From Bromus sterilis (lineage: Eukaryota > Streptophyta > Magnoliopsida > Poales > Poaceae), in contig OX465598.1 in NCBI GenBank assembly GCA_950022295.1, positions 94,030,001-94,094,000 of the forward strand: DNA of 64,000 nt. Direction: 5' to 3'. Numbering within the stretch: the stretch's first letter is position 1; every line of letters starts with the position of its first letter. Below are positions 45,904-58,719 of the stretch, piece after piece. The notes under the pieces were generated by a model. It was given only the letters and a program-made list of their open reading frames with translations. It ran no database searches and had not been told where the DNA came from. The translations under genes and the position numbers were made by a program.

Positions 45904-47403
45904 TGTAAAAGGATCGAGATAGACCTAGAGGGGGGGTGAATAGGTTATATTACAAATTTTAACACTACTTAGCAATTTTAGGCAATAATGCGGAAGATAA
46001 AGATGTGCCTAACAATTGCAAAGGTGACCTAAATAAGATAAGGTAAACAACATGCACAATATAATAAATCAAGAGAGGGATACACAACAAGGTAACAACA
46101 AGGCAGTGCAAGTAAAAGGAGAAAGAGTAGGGATAGCCGAATGATGCGAAGACAATGATGTATCCCGATGTTCACTTCCTTGGAGGGAAGCTACTCACCG
46201 TTTGGAGAGAGTGGGTGAAACCACGAAGGCACACCAATGCCACTAAGGCTCACTCTATTCCCCTTGAGATATCACCACGAAGGCGATTCCCAACCACTAC
46301 CAGTTGACCTTGAAGGTGGTCACCAAACCCTCACAAACTCAACGGGGGTAATCACAATGGTCGATTCCTCTCCGAAGAACTCCTACCCACCTAGGAGTCT
46401 CCAACCTCCAAGAGTAACAAGATTAATGGGAAATGCTCAAGACTTGCTCAAAACGCGATTTTCTTTGGTTGAAAGATGGGGAAGGGCCGGATCTATCACT
46501 GGGTGAAAGATCCGATAAGAACTCTCAAGAATCTCTCCGGGATCTGAGATTTGGTGAAGGAGAGAGTGAGAGGGAGCATTTGTGTTCTTATGAGTGTTTG
46601 GAGTGAAGTGGTCAACCCTCACAAGTGGGTGTGAGGGGGTATTTATAGTCCAAGGGCAAAAATGGCCGTTGGGGAGTTAAGTTGTGCAAATGTCGGACGT
46701 CCAAACTCCAACTGTCGGACATCCGAAATGTTCTTGACGAACACAGTGAAGGGATGCCAGGTAGTATCCAGTGAACCAGGTACCGGACGTCCGGCGGGGT
46801 TCGGACATCCGACATGTCGGACGTCCGAAAGCCGTTGGATTTCCGTCCAATTTGGGAGGCCTACTAACCATGGAGGCATAATGTGTAATGTGAAGTTTCG
46901 GACTTCCGATAGGTTCAAGATGTCTGACAGGACGATCGTCCGAAATGCGTCAGACTTCCGGCCATATTTGCAAGTCTACTGACCTTGCCAAATATATATC
47001 AGCAAATGAAATGTCGAACGTCCAAAACATGACAGACGTCCAAATCCTTGAAGTATCGGACGTTCGAAGTGTTTTGGATGTCCGAAAGTCAGAGCAGAGA
47101 AACAATGTAAATTTAAGCTGTGTTGTGTATGTTTTAAAGGATTTGAGCAAATCTTAAACACAACCCCACTGATCCCCTCTTAATAGTGCGGGGATCCCTA
47201 TACTCAAGAATAACCGGAAAAGCTTACGCTTCAATTTTGTTGGTTCCATATCTTGAGATATTGATAATTTAAACGGTCCATGATCCACCGCCAAAACGAT
47301 CCGAGGACTAATACCTTAGATATACTTGACAAACATTATTAGTCCCCTATATGTATATTTTCATCAACATCAAAATATGACTAAGGGCATGATTGCACTT
47401 TCA
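45904..47403 (-). repeat. 3' LTR of the Maximus-like element
   Basis: A 1500-bp LTR that reads on the - strand TGAAAGTGCAATCATGCCC... to ...CTCGATCCTTTTACA. The purine tract AAAAAGGGGGAAGAT (47404-47420) directly precedes it. The central part (46690-47095) is studded with perfect and decayed copies of the palindrome CGGACGTCCG. Confidence 0.9.
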
Positions 47404-47920
47404 ATCTTCCCCCTTTTTGGTAGTTGATGACAACATACATATAGGTCCCAAAGATATACACATTTTAGCTTTAGTGGGAGCAAGTTTTATTATGAGCTCC
47501 CCCTTAATGTGTGCATATAAGATTCTTGACTTTAAGCAAGATGCACAAATTGAGAAAGATACCATCACCATGATTATGAGGCACGATTGCAAACCATAGG
47601 TCATATCATTTGAAGCTCGCAATATATAAAAAGGGGACCATGTGAATTGCAAGCACAAGATAACCATATATGACCATAAGGAAAAGAAACTCATGCCAAA
47701 ATAATTCATGCCAAGACGCATAAAACAACACCATGCATAGTACCAAGGTCATAAGGTTCACATAGAAGACCAAACATAGTAGTACGATCACACACCAAGT
47801 TCACATAAAAGTCTTATCAACCTAACAATCTCACGACTCATAATCGACGCCTAGACACCATAAGTAAAACTGGATACATATGGCTCTCCCCTTTTGGCAG
47901 CAAGTACCAAAAAGGGGGCA

Positions 47921-49240
47921 TCACACCAAAGATCGACTAGTGAGTCCCACTGCCGCTCGCTCCAGGGTTGCAAGGGAAGAAGTCCGCCCAATACGGGCAC
48001 GTGCGGAAGTCGAAGCCAAGATCAGCGGGAGGGACATTGAGAAGAGGCTGTCGTCACTGACATTTGTCTCATCAGTTGGGCGAAGATGGACCTTCAGGGA
48101 GTTCTTGGACCGAATCAGGCTGGAGACAACCGTGTGGTTGGACTGGCACTTGAATGAGATGACCCTCATCATCACAGCTTGGGCCTTGCCAAAAAACTGC
48201 GCAATGCAGAGCATAGGGCCCTGCTCAATAGTCTGATGGTGAAGAGCACCATGAATAGTGGAGGAAGCAGGAACATGCCGATTCATCGGAACAACAAGTG
48301 CAGTGAAGTACATGTGCTCCGGAATGGACCACATGATGTGAGGGTGAGTAATCTCCAAAGGGAAAGGGACCACCGACTCAAGGAGTGCCATAATGAACGG
48401 AGCATGAGGAAAGTGATGGCGTTGCTGCAAGCTAGCCATCCGAATATCATGCCAGAGGTAGTGAGGCACATCCAATCGCTTGTTGGGGGTCGCCTGCATG
48501 TGGCACATAAGAGTGATAGCAGAGCTGATGCAGTGAGTCTTATCCCTATACTTGGGATATAGGGTTCGAAGTACACACTGGTACAGGAACTGATAGGGCT
48601 GCTGCCAAATAGATATGTCATTTGGCTTCCTCAAACAGTCACCCCCTGGAGCCCTAGCTTGATAAAGCAAAGGCAGTCATTGATCCCCTTAGCCTTTTCC
48701 TTTGACTTGGTCTTGTGAATCCGAAGGCCAGAGGAGCGAATGCCCAGAGCCCTTTGAAACTGAGCACAAGACGCAGTGCACTGATGCACACCAGTCATCC
48801 ATGTGATCTCCCTGTTGGAGGTATGGAAGAAGCAAGTGGCATAAAACTGAAGAATCACAACAGTATTCCAGTCACGCTGAAAGCTAAAGACTGAAGCAAG
48901 CCCCATCGAGTCCACAATATCCATCACACCAGGAAACTTGTCCGGATTGGAACGGATGAAGTCAAGAGGAATGCATGCATGAGAGTTGGCAAGCTCCTGA
49001 CGGACAACCACGGAAGTGAAAACATCGGCCTACACATTGGTCTTGAACATGTGATCCAGACAGTCAGGAGGATCCACAAACTGGTTCTTACGATGAATGT
49101 TCCGATACGCAACAAGGGATATCTTTGAGTAGTCGGTCATCTCGCGTCTTGTAGAGGTGGATTGTCCATGAGCAAAGGGACCCAATCCCCCCAAAAAATG
49201 CAGTGACACACATGGATTGGGAGAAGAGTGCAACATACCA
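47921..49240 (-). pseudogene. Additional ORF (aORF) of the Maximus-like Copia element, broken
   Basis: Fragments in several frames cover 49236-49030 (MTDYSKISLVAYRNIHRKNQ), 49011-48631 (SVFSFQRDWNTVVILQFYAT, then ITWMTGVHQCTASCAQFQRA) and 48670-47921. The RDWN...QFYAT...WMTG pattern is that of the plant retrotransposon domain found after pol in SIRE/Maximus elements, sometimes called env-like though without proven function. A TAG at about 49030 and a frameshift near 48650 disable it. Confidence 0.7.
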
Positions 49241-50179
49241 CGAGAGTAGGAGCCACCATCATGCTTGTGGGCGGTTCATTTCGTCCTCACCATCTCAAAA
49301 CCCTAGAAGAGGAGATTCGAAATGAGACAAAAATCCGGGCACCGTCCTCAAAACTAATTGGATAGAACGATAGATCGGAAGGAGAGGTACCCGGGGCACG
49401 CAGATCCGGAGGAGGGAATGTCTGAGCAGGCCGGGGCGGCCGACGGCGACAACGGGCGAGTCCGGCGGCGCAGAAGTTCGTGGGTGCGGGGGACGAGTGG
49501 GAGATAAATTCTCCCCTCGGTACGACGACCAGTATATATAGTGCATCCAAGTTCGGACGTCCGTTGAGTTTTAGACGTACCGGATTTTTGAACTCGGCTG
49601 GAAAGGTTTTCGCGACAGGCCTAGAGCTACAGGTAATAGATACCAGGATCTTCCGGAAATCCGACGGATGTTGGACGTCCGATATGTCGGACGTCCGAAA
49701 ACCGACAGACGTCCGCCGTTTTTGGATAGGGCACTGACAAGAATTTTCGGATTCCCGAAACCGTCCGGACGTCCGAATTTTGGGATTTTTTTTGGCTTGC
49801 ACAAGGAACAATGGTGCTATATATATAGGAGCATATATATGATATGGGCCATAGCGTACAATATAGTGGAGAACACGAAAGCATAGGTACACAAGTATGA
49901 GAAAAAAAACCTTCCCAAAAAAAAGGAAAGGCAGTGGCCTAAGCCACCATGTTTGAGTATATTGTGCTTTGTTACCGCGAAGATGTACATTGGGTCCAAA
50001 GACTCTACTCCATCATTAACCGCTACACATGATCTCATCGTAGTGAGCATGCAGATGGTTGATGTGTGGATCCATTTATGCATCACGTAGAGAGTTGAGA
50101 ACTCATTGATTAAGTTTCTCCCCCTACATACATGCCTACATCTAGACAGGATATTTGATATGTGCATGAATGAGAGCAA

Positions 50180-53100
50180 GATACCCCTAAGACGAAAGCT
50201 ATAACGTTCCAATATACCAAGTTCACCTCTTAGTTGGCAAAACCTTGCTTCATCCAATGGCTTGGTGAAGATATCGGCAAGTTCCTTGTCGCTGCCCACA
50301 TGTGCAAGAACAATATCTCCCTTTTGAATATGATCCCATATGAAGTGACGACAAATGTCAATATGCTTGGTGCGAGGATGTTGAAAAGGGTAGTTGGAAA
50401 TCTTGATAGCACTATCATTGTCACATAAGATGGCTACCTTCTTATAGGTGAGTCCATAATCCTTCAAAGTTTGCCTCATCCATAGGATTTGAGTAGCATA
50501 ACTTGCGGCGGCAACATACTCGGCTTCGGCGGTGGAGAGGGAGACACAATTTTGCTTCTTGGAGTGCTTACCAATGAGCACCCAAGAAATTGGCATGAAC
50601 CGGAGGTTGACTTCCGATCAACCTTGTCTCCGGCCCAATCCGCATCCGAGTACCCCAAGAGGTCAAACTTGGCTTCCTTGGGGTACCAAAGGCCCAACAA
50701 AGGAGTATGAACAAGGTATCTAAGAATGCGCTTAACCACCCAATGATGACTCTCCGTAGGAGAGGCTTGATATCTTGCACACATTCCTACGCTAAGCATA
50801 ATATCTGATCTAGATGCACAAAGGTAAAGCAATGACCCTATCATAGAACGATAAAGAGTAGCATAAAAAGGAATACCAGAAAGGTCTTGATCTAGATATC
50901 CCTTGGTTGGCATGGGTGTCTTGCATGGCTTGGCATCTTTTATACCGAACTTCACGAGAATGTCTTGAATGTACTTTGGTTGGGATATGAAGGTTCCTTC
51001 GGCAAATTGCTCGATTGTAAATCCAAGGAAATACTTCAAGCTCCCCATCATGGACATCTCAAAATTCTTGGTCATAGTTTCAAGAACCACTTGCACAAAG
51101 ATGGATTAGGAGAGCCAAATATTATGTCATCTACATAGATTTGGCATATGAGCAACTCACCATTGGTTCTCTTGGTAAAAAGAGTGGCATCAATGACACC
51201 CCTCACAAATCCTTCCTCAAGTAGAAACTTCCTAAGATGGTCATACCAAGCCCGAGGGGCTTGCTTAAGACCATATAATGCCTTATGAAGTTTGTACACG
51301 TGGTCCTTGTGATGAGGGTCATAAAATCTGGGTGGTTGTGCTACATATACATCCTCTTGTAGAGTACCGTTAAGGACAACACTTTTTACATCCATTTGAA
51401 ATAATGGAAAGCCATTGAACGCGGCATAAGCAAGAAGCATGCGTATAGATTCAAGACGGGCAACGGACGCAAAGTTCTCATCAAAATCCAAGCCTTCAAC
51501 TTGGGAGTACCCTTGAGCCACTAACCTTGCCTTGTTGCGGATGATAGTACCATGTTCATCTTGTTTGTTCTTGAAGATCCACTTAGTTCCAATGATGTTA
51601 TGATCTTGACCGGATGGCCTCTCCACGAGAGACCACACCTCATCCCGAGTGAAACTAGTGAGCTCATCTTGCATCGCAATGATCCAATCCGCATCCTCAA
51701 GAGCTTGTTCGACCCTAAGTGGTTCAATACTAGACACAAAAGAGAAGTGAGCGCAAAAGTTCGTAAGTTGGATATGAGTAACTATACCTTGCCCCAATCC
51801 CATGAGAATCTTGTCTACTTCAACTCGTCTTGCTACCAAAGGCATGGTAGAAGTTGGAGTCTCAAGGGGCTCCACCCATTCGGGTTCATGATATACATTT
51901 GGTTCATCATCCAGGGTGGAACCATCATCAATAACATCATTTTCTCCGAAGCAATCATGATCAAGTCTATCTTCACATGGTTCAACCACATCATCAACTT
52001 GTGGTTGAGAAACTACATCGGATTGTGGAGGGTCTTGTTCTTGTTCTTGTTCTTGGATAATTGGACCATCTTGAGCAATTGGATCTTGAGTGGTAGGAGG
52101 AGGTGCTTGTGGTGGTGGAACACTTGGCCCATCACCCACCTCATCATCTCTAGGTACTTGAACAATGGTCACAAGATCTCCAATGCCCATACCCAAAATG
52201 TCTTGTGAGGAATCTTCATTATTATCTACATCACTTAGATCAACTTGCTCCCCATGGGAGCCATTAAATTCATCAAACTCCACATCAAAATTTTCCACAA
52301 CACATCCGGTGGATTTGTTGTAGACCCTATAGGCGTGAGAGTTTGAAGCATACCCAAAAAATATACCCTCAATTATTTTGGATTGAAACTTTGCTAACCG
52401 GTCTTTCTTATTGAGAAAGAAACACTTAAAACCGAATACTCGGAAGTATTTGACGTTTGGCTTGTGTCCGGTTAGAAGATCATAGGGGGTCTTCATCAAG
52501 ATCTTGCGGAGGAAGAGTCGGTTTGATGCATGACATGAGGTGTTGATGGCTTCGGCCCAAAAACTATATGGTGACTTTTACTCATCCAACATGGACCGGG
52601 CCATCTCCAAAAGAGTGTGGTTCTTCCTCTCGGCTACACCATTTTGTTGAGGGGTGTATGGTGCGGAATATTGATTCTCAATCCCCTCATCACTCAAGAA
52701 TTCTTCCAAGGTGTAGTTCTTGAACTCGGATCCATTGTCACTTCGTATTGCCAAGATATCCATGTTGTATTTCCTTTGGGATTGCTTGGCAAAGTCGATG
52801 AAGGTGGCCTTGGTCTCGTCCTTGGACTTGAGGAAGAACACCCACGTGTATCTTGAGTAATCATCAACAATGACAAGACCATATTTCTTCCCACCAAGAC
52901 TATCCCATGATGGAGGCCCGAAGAGATCCACATGAAGGAGCTCCAAAGGCTTTGAAGTTGACACAACATTCTTGGGGGTATACTTTGCTTGATGTTGCTT
53001 CCCAGCTATGCATGCACTACACACACGATCTTTCTCAGAAGACATGTTTGTTAGTCCGAGGATGTGTTCACCCTTTAGGAGATCTTTTAGATTTCTCATG

Positions 53101-54079
53101 CCGACATGGGCTAGCTGGCGATGCCATAGCCACCCCTTGTCGGCCTTGGCCATTAGAAAAGTTGCATGGTAAGTACTCTCTTTCGAGAAATCAACCGTGT
53201 AAAGGTTGCCATCCAACTCTCCAATAAAGGCCACTTTGAGAGTTTCTGTCCTAAAGACTTTCACACTTGTTAGACCAAATAGTGTATCATAACCAACATA
53301 AGCTAATTGACGAATGGAAAGCAAATTGTATTGAAGGGATTGGACAAACATGACATTGGCAAGAGACATGTCATTAGTAATAGACACTTGCCTAACCCAA
53401 GTACCTTTCCCTTGGAACCACCACCAAAGACAATGCTCATATATGGTTGAATTGCATCCATGAAGTCCTTGAGCAAACGGCTTTCTCCGATCATATGATG
53501 TGTGCATCCACTGTCGATCACCCATTTGACTCCACCGGAGAGAGAATCCTACACATAGATTTAGGCTTTGGTTAGAGGTGCCCATTTTTCAATGGGACCT
53601 CTAAGGTTAGTAACAAGGGTCTTTGGAACCCAAATAACATAGAACCGAAAGGCATTATGAGGTCCAATAAATTTAGCAAACACATCTCCATCCTTTGCCT
53701 TACGGAGCACATAGGATGGAGGCATCTTCTCCTTCTTCTTGTTGGGAATGGGCTTTCCCCTAGTGGCCTTCCCACTCCCAACCCCAACATCATCAACCTT
53801 CTTCTTTCCTTTGTCCTTGTGCCCCTCAAGAACAAAGATCACCTTTTGAGGAGTTGATCCCTTGCTAAGGGTGACATCCTTTGTCACACGCGTACTTGGG
53901 TCAAACCAAGTCCTTCCTTAGCAAACGACTCCTTATAATGACTTAGTACATCATTTAGGTTTTTCTCACCTTGGGCATAAGTTATGAGACCCTTCTTTAG
54001 TTGAGCATGAAGAGCTAAGTTCTCCTCAATGAGAGATGCTTGATCAAGACTAGAGTTAGTATCACAAGCATCAAGATGT
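50180..54079 (-). pseudogene. Copia gag-pol polyprotein, frameshifted (Maximus-like)
   Basis: Recognisable in order on the - strand: a gag tail (QASLIEENLALHAQLKKGL; PPSYVLRKAKDGDVFAKFIG), protease (VIDSGCTHHMIGES at about 53520), integrase (zinc region HRQLAHVGMRNLK; catalytic HVDLFGP, RSDNGSEF, QQNGVAERKNHTLLEMARSM), reverse transcriptase (GTKWIFKNKQDEHG, GLKQAPRAWY, YVDDIIFG) and RNase H (GYSDADWAGD, VSLSTAEAEYVAAASYA, IFTKPLDEARF). Lesions visible: a frameshift near 53915, a frameshift near 53400 in the protease, a TAA at 52578-52580, a frameshift near 51085 after YVDD and one near 50565 in RNase H. The domain order protease-integrase-RT-RNase H is Copia. Confidence 0.92.
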
Positions 54080-55789
54080 TGATGGCGCGAGAGTTGACAG
54101 GTATAGTTTGCTTCCCTGGCAACAACACGATAGCTTCTCGCTCCTCGTTGGTTACCCAAAGTGGAAGGTTGAGATGTAGATAGCAGAAATTTCCCTCGGT
54201 GAAGATACCAAGGTTTGTCTCCAGCAGGACTCCAGCAACGACAAGTAGGTGGCAAAGAAACAACAACACCATTTTTAAGACAAAAGTTGCTTCCTTGACC
54301 TGGACCTGCACACACAACAAATAACTTTGCTCCCAACGAGTTCAGAGAGGTTGTCAATCTCTCCGGCCTTGCTGTTTACAAAGGATCAACGCACGGGATA
54401 ATAATGATAGTGATAGCAACGGAAAAGTAAATAAAGCAGAAAATAAATAGCGGGTGTAAACATTATTGGAAATATGGACCGGGGTCCTATGATGTTCACT
54501 AGTGATGTCTCTCTCCCAAAAGACGATAAAATAGCCATGCAAGGTAAACAAATTACAGCTGGGCAATTGACAGGATTATGTGCGCAAACCAATGCTAACT
54601 ATGCTATAAAGAAAGGAAGAGGCTCAAAAGCATGGGCGATATGCCAAGACAAGTAGCCCGAAATCCATCTCCATCTACCTACTAATCATCCACCTTGAGA
54701 TATCTATCCAGAACATCTCGCTGGTATTAAGTTGCGAATCCCACCCAAAGTGTAAACTCAAAGCAACAAACAACTACATTAAAGAACTTTGCGTAAAGTA
54801 AACAATCCTTGCACCTGCAAGTACAATCACTATTGTTTTCTCCCTTGTGGCAACAACACATCCCCTAGATTCATGTTTCTGTCACTCAAGCTAGTCATCA
54901 GGGGGCATGAACCCACAATCATGCATAACGCTCCCTCTTGGAGTCACTACCTACTACTTGGCCAAAGCAATAAACAAAAACGGAGAACATGCAAGAATTA
55001 CTCAAGAACATAAATATAAAAGATGAGAATCAAATATGTTACTCAAACACAATCTGAACATAGTCTCATAATCCATCGGATCCCAACAAACTCAACATAG
55101 CAACAACAGAAAGATTGCATATGTGCCTCGATCATGTAGGGCAGCTCACGACGTCTAATCCATCAAGAACAAAGAGGGGAGGAGAACATCACATAGCTAC
55201 TGATCATAGACCCATGGTCCAAGGTGGACTACTCACGGTTGATCCGGGAAGCATCCATGGTGGTGGAGAAGCTCCCGGAGGTGGTTCCTCCCTCTGGCAG
55301 GGTGCCGGGAAGAGGTCTCCTGGTGCTCCCGATCTTGGAAGCGGCGGTGGCGGCGGAACAGAGGAGAGATCGCTAAAAAGGGTTCCTCTCTCGGGGGTTT
55401 CGCGTCACGAAGAATATATGGGCGAGGGGGGGGGGCAGCCAGGGGGCCACCAGGGGTCCAGGCGACCCCCTGGCGCGGCCCCACTCTAGGGCGCGCCGGG
55501 AGGGCGCCTGGGGCCCTGGTGGGTCCCCTCTGGCCCCCCGGTGTTTCCCGAAGCTTCCAAAGCGCTGATTTTTTATTGAATTTTCCCTGAATTTTTGGAG
55601 CACTTTTAATATGGGGGAAACCTGAAATAGAAAAACAGTAGAAAACAGGAACTCGCACTGGGGTGCACTGAGTTAATAGGTTAGTCCAAATATGATCAAA
55701 AGTGTATGGAAGTTCATCAATATCATAGCAATAACACACAAAAGAGGCATGGAGCAAGCAGAAATTATAGATACGTTTTGGACGTATCA
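54080..55789 (-). repeat. 3' LTR of Gypsy copy D
   Basis: The end GACGTATCA at 55789 and the adjacent purine tract match copy B. The length is 1662 bases if counted from 54128 or 1710 from 54080. It is clearly more diverged from the copy B LTRs than they are from each other. Confidence 0.82.
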
Positions 55790-58719
55790 ACACCCCCAAG
55801 CTTAATTCCTGCTCGTCCTCGAGTAGGTAAATGATAACAAACATAATTTCTGTGGTGACATGCTAACAACCATATAAGAACTTTTAAGTAAAGCAATCAA
55901 GGCATGTAATCCAATTCAAGTCATAATAGGCAAGAGTCTATATTAGCATTGAAACAAGCAACATAACAACATAAAGGTGCAAGAGCTCTCGCTGTCCATG
56001 ACTCGAATGTCTCCAAATTGTGTTTACGTGCAAGAAAGGGGATAGGGATATACGAGAAAAAGGTATTTTTGTGTTGAGAACTTAATCTACTAAAGTTTCA
56101 CACTTGGTCTTCTTTGGAATCTTATCTTGACTCATCCCCAGACCACTAGCCAGGTACAAGTCAAAATGATCCACTCCTTTTCGACATTTTGAGCACTCAT
56201 TCAATGGATGAACGTAAGCAAGAAAGTTGACACTTAAGATGGCAAAGAGACAATATGGTGGAGGAGGAAGACAAAAAAGTGTGAAAGGCTCACATCAATG
56301 AGGACAATCATAGGCGAGGGAAAGCCAAATGATAGATATGATGTGAGGAGTAGGGATTTCCATGCAACGGATGCACATGTGAGCTAAGGTAAGCTCTCCA
56401 ATGGAACTAGTGGGGGTGCATCCAACTTGCTTGCTCAAGAAGACCTAGAGCTCATTTGAGGAGGCTCATCATTGGAATATACAAGCCAAATTCTATAATG
56501 TGAAGGTACCCACATAGCTATATGGATGAATGATAATCTCTATGGAGTACAAGATATAAGAGGGAGTACGAGTGTGGATCTCTCAAAAGGAATAGTAGTG
56601 TGCCCCCTTCTCTCTTTTTGTTTCTTTTTCTCTTTTTTCTATTTTTTGTATATTTTTGGTGGCCTCAATGGCTCTTTCTGTTTCTCTCATTTGTCCTCTG
56701 TGGGATCTTTTGATTTTGTCCTCTTTGGGATCTTTTCCTCACTTTAGGGGCAACACTCTATATATTACAAGAAATATAGAAGATCTTTCACACTTTACAA
56801 GGTAGTCAAATCATAAAGAAAATGTAACTATCATGAAGTATGCAAATGTATGCCTCTGCCAGGGTAGAAGGATATGCAATGATACTAGCTCGTCATGTAG
56901 CAATGATTAGGGAAATGCCCAACTAGCATGCGGCTCATCGATCAAGCAAGTAGCATGTATGAAATGAAGATCAAGTCATGAGAAGGTGGATGTTGCATGG
57001 CAATATATCTCAGAAAGGCTATGGAAATGCCTTGATAGGTAGGTATGGTGGCTGTTTTGAGGAAGGATATAAGGGGGTTTATGATGACAGAGCGTATCAT
57101 GCCAAGGGTTTGGATGTACCGGAGAATGTGGACGCCAACTCTCGGAGTGAGAAGGAGGCAATGCACGGCACATGAGAGGCTAGAAAAATATGGGAAGGTG
57201 GAAGTGTCAACTCTCGAATACTCACATTAGTCCGTAGAACTCATGCACTTATTATCGGTAACTCTCCATCTAATAAGGAGGTTCTCAAAGAGACAAGTAC
57301 CCCGAGGAGGAGTGTATGGGGGTTTGGTTATCCTTGCGCATCCTCGACTCATGGTACATGAGTGTACTCTAATATTCGATCCCTCCAAAGAGTAGTGATC
57401 CATCTAGCAGCTAAAGTTCTCAACTAATTTTGTATGTTTTGAAAGTAAACATGGATTTCCCAAAATATGACATCTATCACTAATAGGCTAAAGCTCTTGA
57501 CACCAAAATTCCAAACATTACGCAAAGCAATACCTCAAAACTATTGCAAGTTACTACTACAATTGAATAGCAACCTCAATTACCTACTCCAAGTCAAGAC
57601 ACAAAACTCAGTGCAACAGGCAAACTCTCTAAACAAGATAAACATGAAAAATCAAGAGAGTTCCAGCAACAAACTAAACAAAATCTCTTTAAAAAGATAA
57701 GCATGAAAACTAATAGCTAAACATGGTAGCAACTATGAAAAAGATAAAGAACACACACAACAAAGATAAGCATGAAGAATCCTATGTTGTGTTCTAGATT
57801 TTGAAAGTGGAGCGTGTTTCTCTCCCACACAAAGAAAGCTGGGTTCTAACTTGTTATGACCAGCAAACAAAGCTAAAGAAAACTAAAAATAAAACATAAG
57901 AGCGAGACGCTCCAAGCATAGCATATAATGCATGAAGTGATAAAAATATAGTGAAACAAAAGACGAACTGATAATTGTTGATGGAGAAGGGGATGCACGG
58001 GGGCATCCCCAAGCTTAGACGCTTGAGTCTCCTTGAATATTTCTTGGGGATGCATGGGGGCATCCCCAAGCTTGAGCGCTTGACACTCCTGAATCTTCTT
58101 TCATCATGTTCCCTCGCACACTTGAAAACTCCCTTCATACATGACTCATCATAATCTGATTAGCGAGGTTAGTATCCACAATAAAATAAATTTTCCTCTA
58201 ATGTAAATAAGGATATTCTTGAAGAGCTACTGTTTCTCAAGATTTCCAAAAAAAAATTGCAAAGAAAAAGCAAGCTTAAGGTTTGCAAAACGAAGAAAAG
58301 GAAAAATGGGACAAAATCTGTGAAAAACAGACCAGCAAGTAGTAAATAATTTTTAAGGGATACTTATGCAATTCAAATCAAAAAACTCAGAACATACGAA
58401 GGTTCCGTAATTGTATAGAGCACGCTGTGTAAAACTTTCAGCTCAAAAAGATGAACTGGGATTTTTTTTGTGATTTTTCCCGTCACGAGGACAGAATTTG
58501 TTTTCTGGACAGAATGTCACAACTTTCACTTCCCTTGTCATATGAGGCTATAATTGGCAAAAATCTTGAAAAGTAAAGATACAATGATGTTTCTACAGTA
58601 GTAACAATCATTAAGACCACTAAAAATAGAAGAAAAACAAAAAGGAAAACCTAAATTCGTTGCGGGCTGCCTCACGAAAGCGCTTCTTTAAAGCCATTAG
58701 CTAGGCTTAATGCAAAAGA
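55790..58719 (-). other. Non-coding internal region of Gypsy copy D
   Basis: It corresponds to 32806-35529 of copy B and also lacks pol. It keeps the pair of GC-rich palindromes (57989-58010 and 58046-58067) at the same 57-base spacing. It contains segments missing from copy B near 56405-56520 and 56870-56945. Confidence 0.75.

Larger units (their letters stand above)
45904..54079 (-). mobile_element. Maximus/SIRE-like Copia retrotransposon, 3' part, interrupted
   Basis: On the - strand the order is a gag fragment (54079-53560), protease, integrase, reverse transcriptase, RNase H (to about 50180), an additional ORF (about 49240-47921), a polypurine tract and the 3' LTR (47403-45904). The extra ORF downstream of pol is characteristic of the SIRE/Maximus lineage. 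It is inserted in a Gypsy LTR after ...TTTCACCC, and 45899-45903 (CACCC) would be the left target duplication. It is itself interrupted by Gypsy copy D at about 54080. Its 5' LTR is outside the window. Many frameshifts show it is dead. Confidence 0.88.

Noticed and set aside
46662..47161. Short-spaced GGACGTCCG repeats as a possible CRISPR-like array
   Set aside because: The repeats are short, imperfect and irregularly spaced inside a plant LTR. No array structure is present.
48179..48562. + strand 127-codon frame
   Set aside because: It is the reverse complement of the Maximus aORF remnant, which has the recognisable motif on the - strand.
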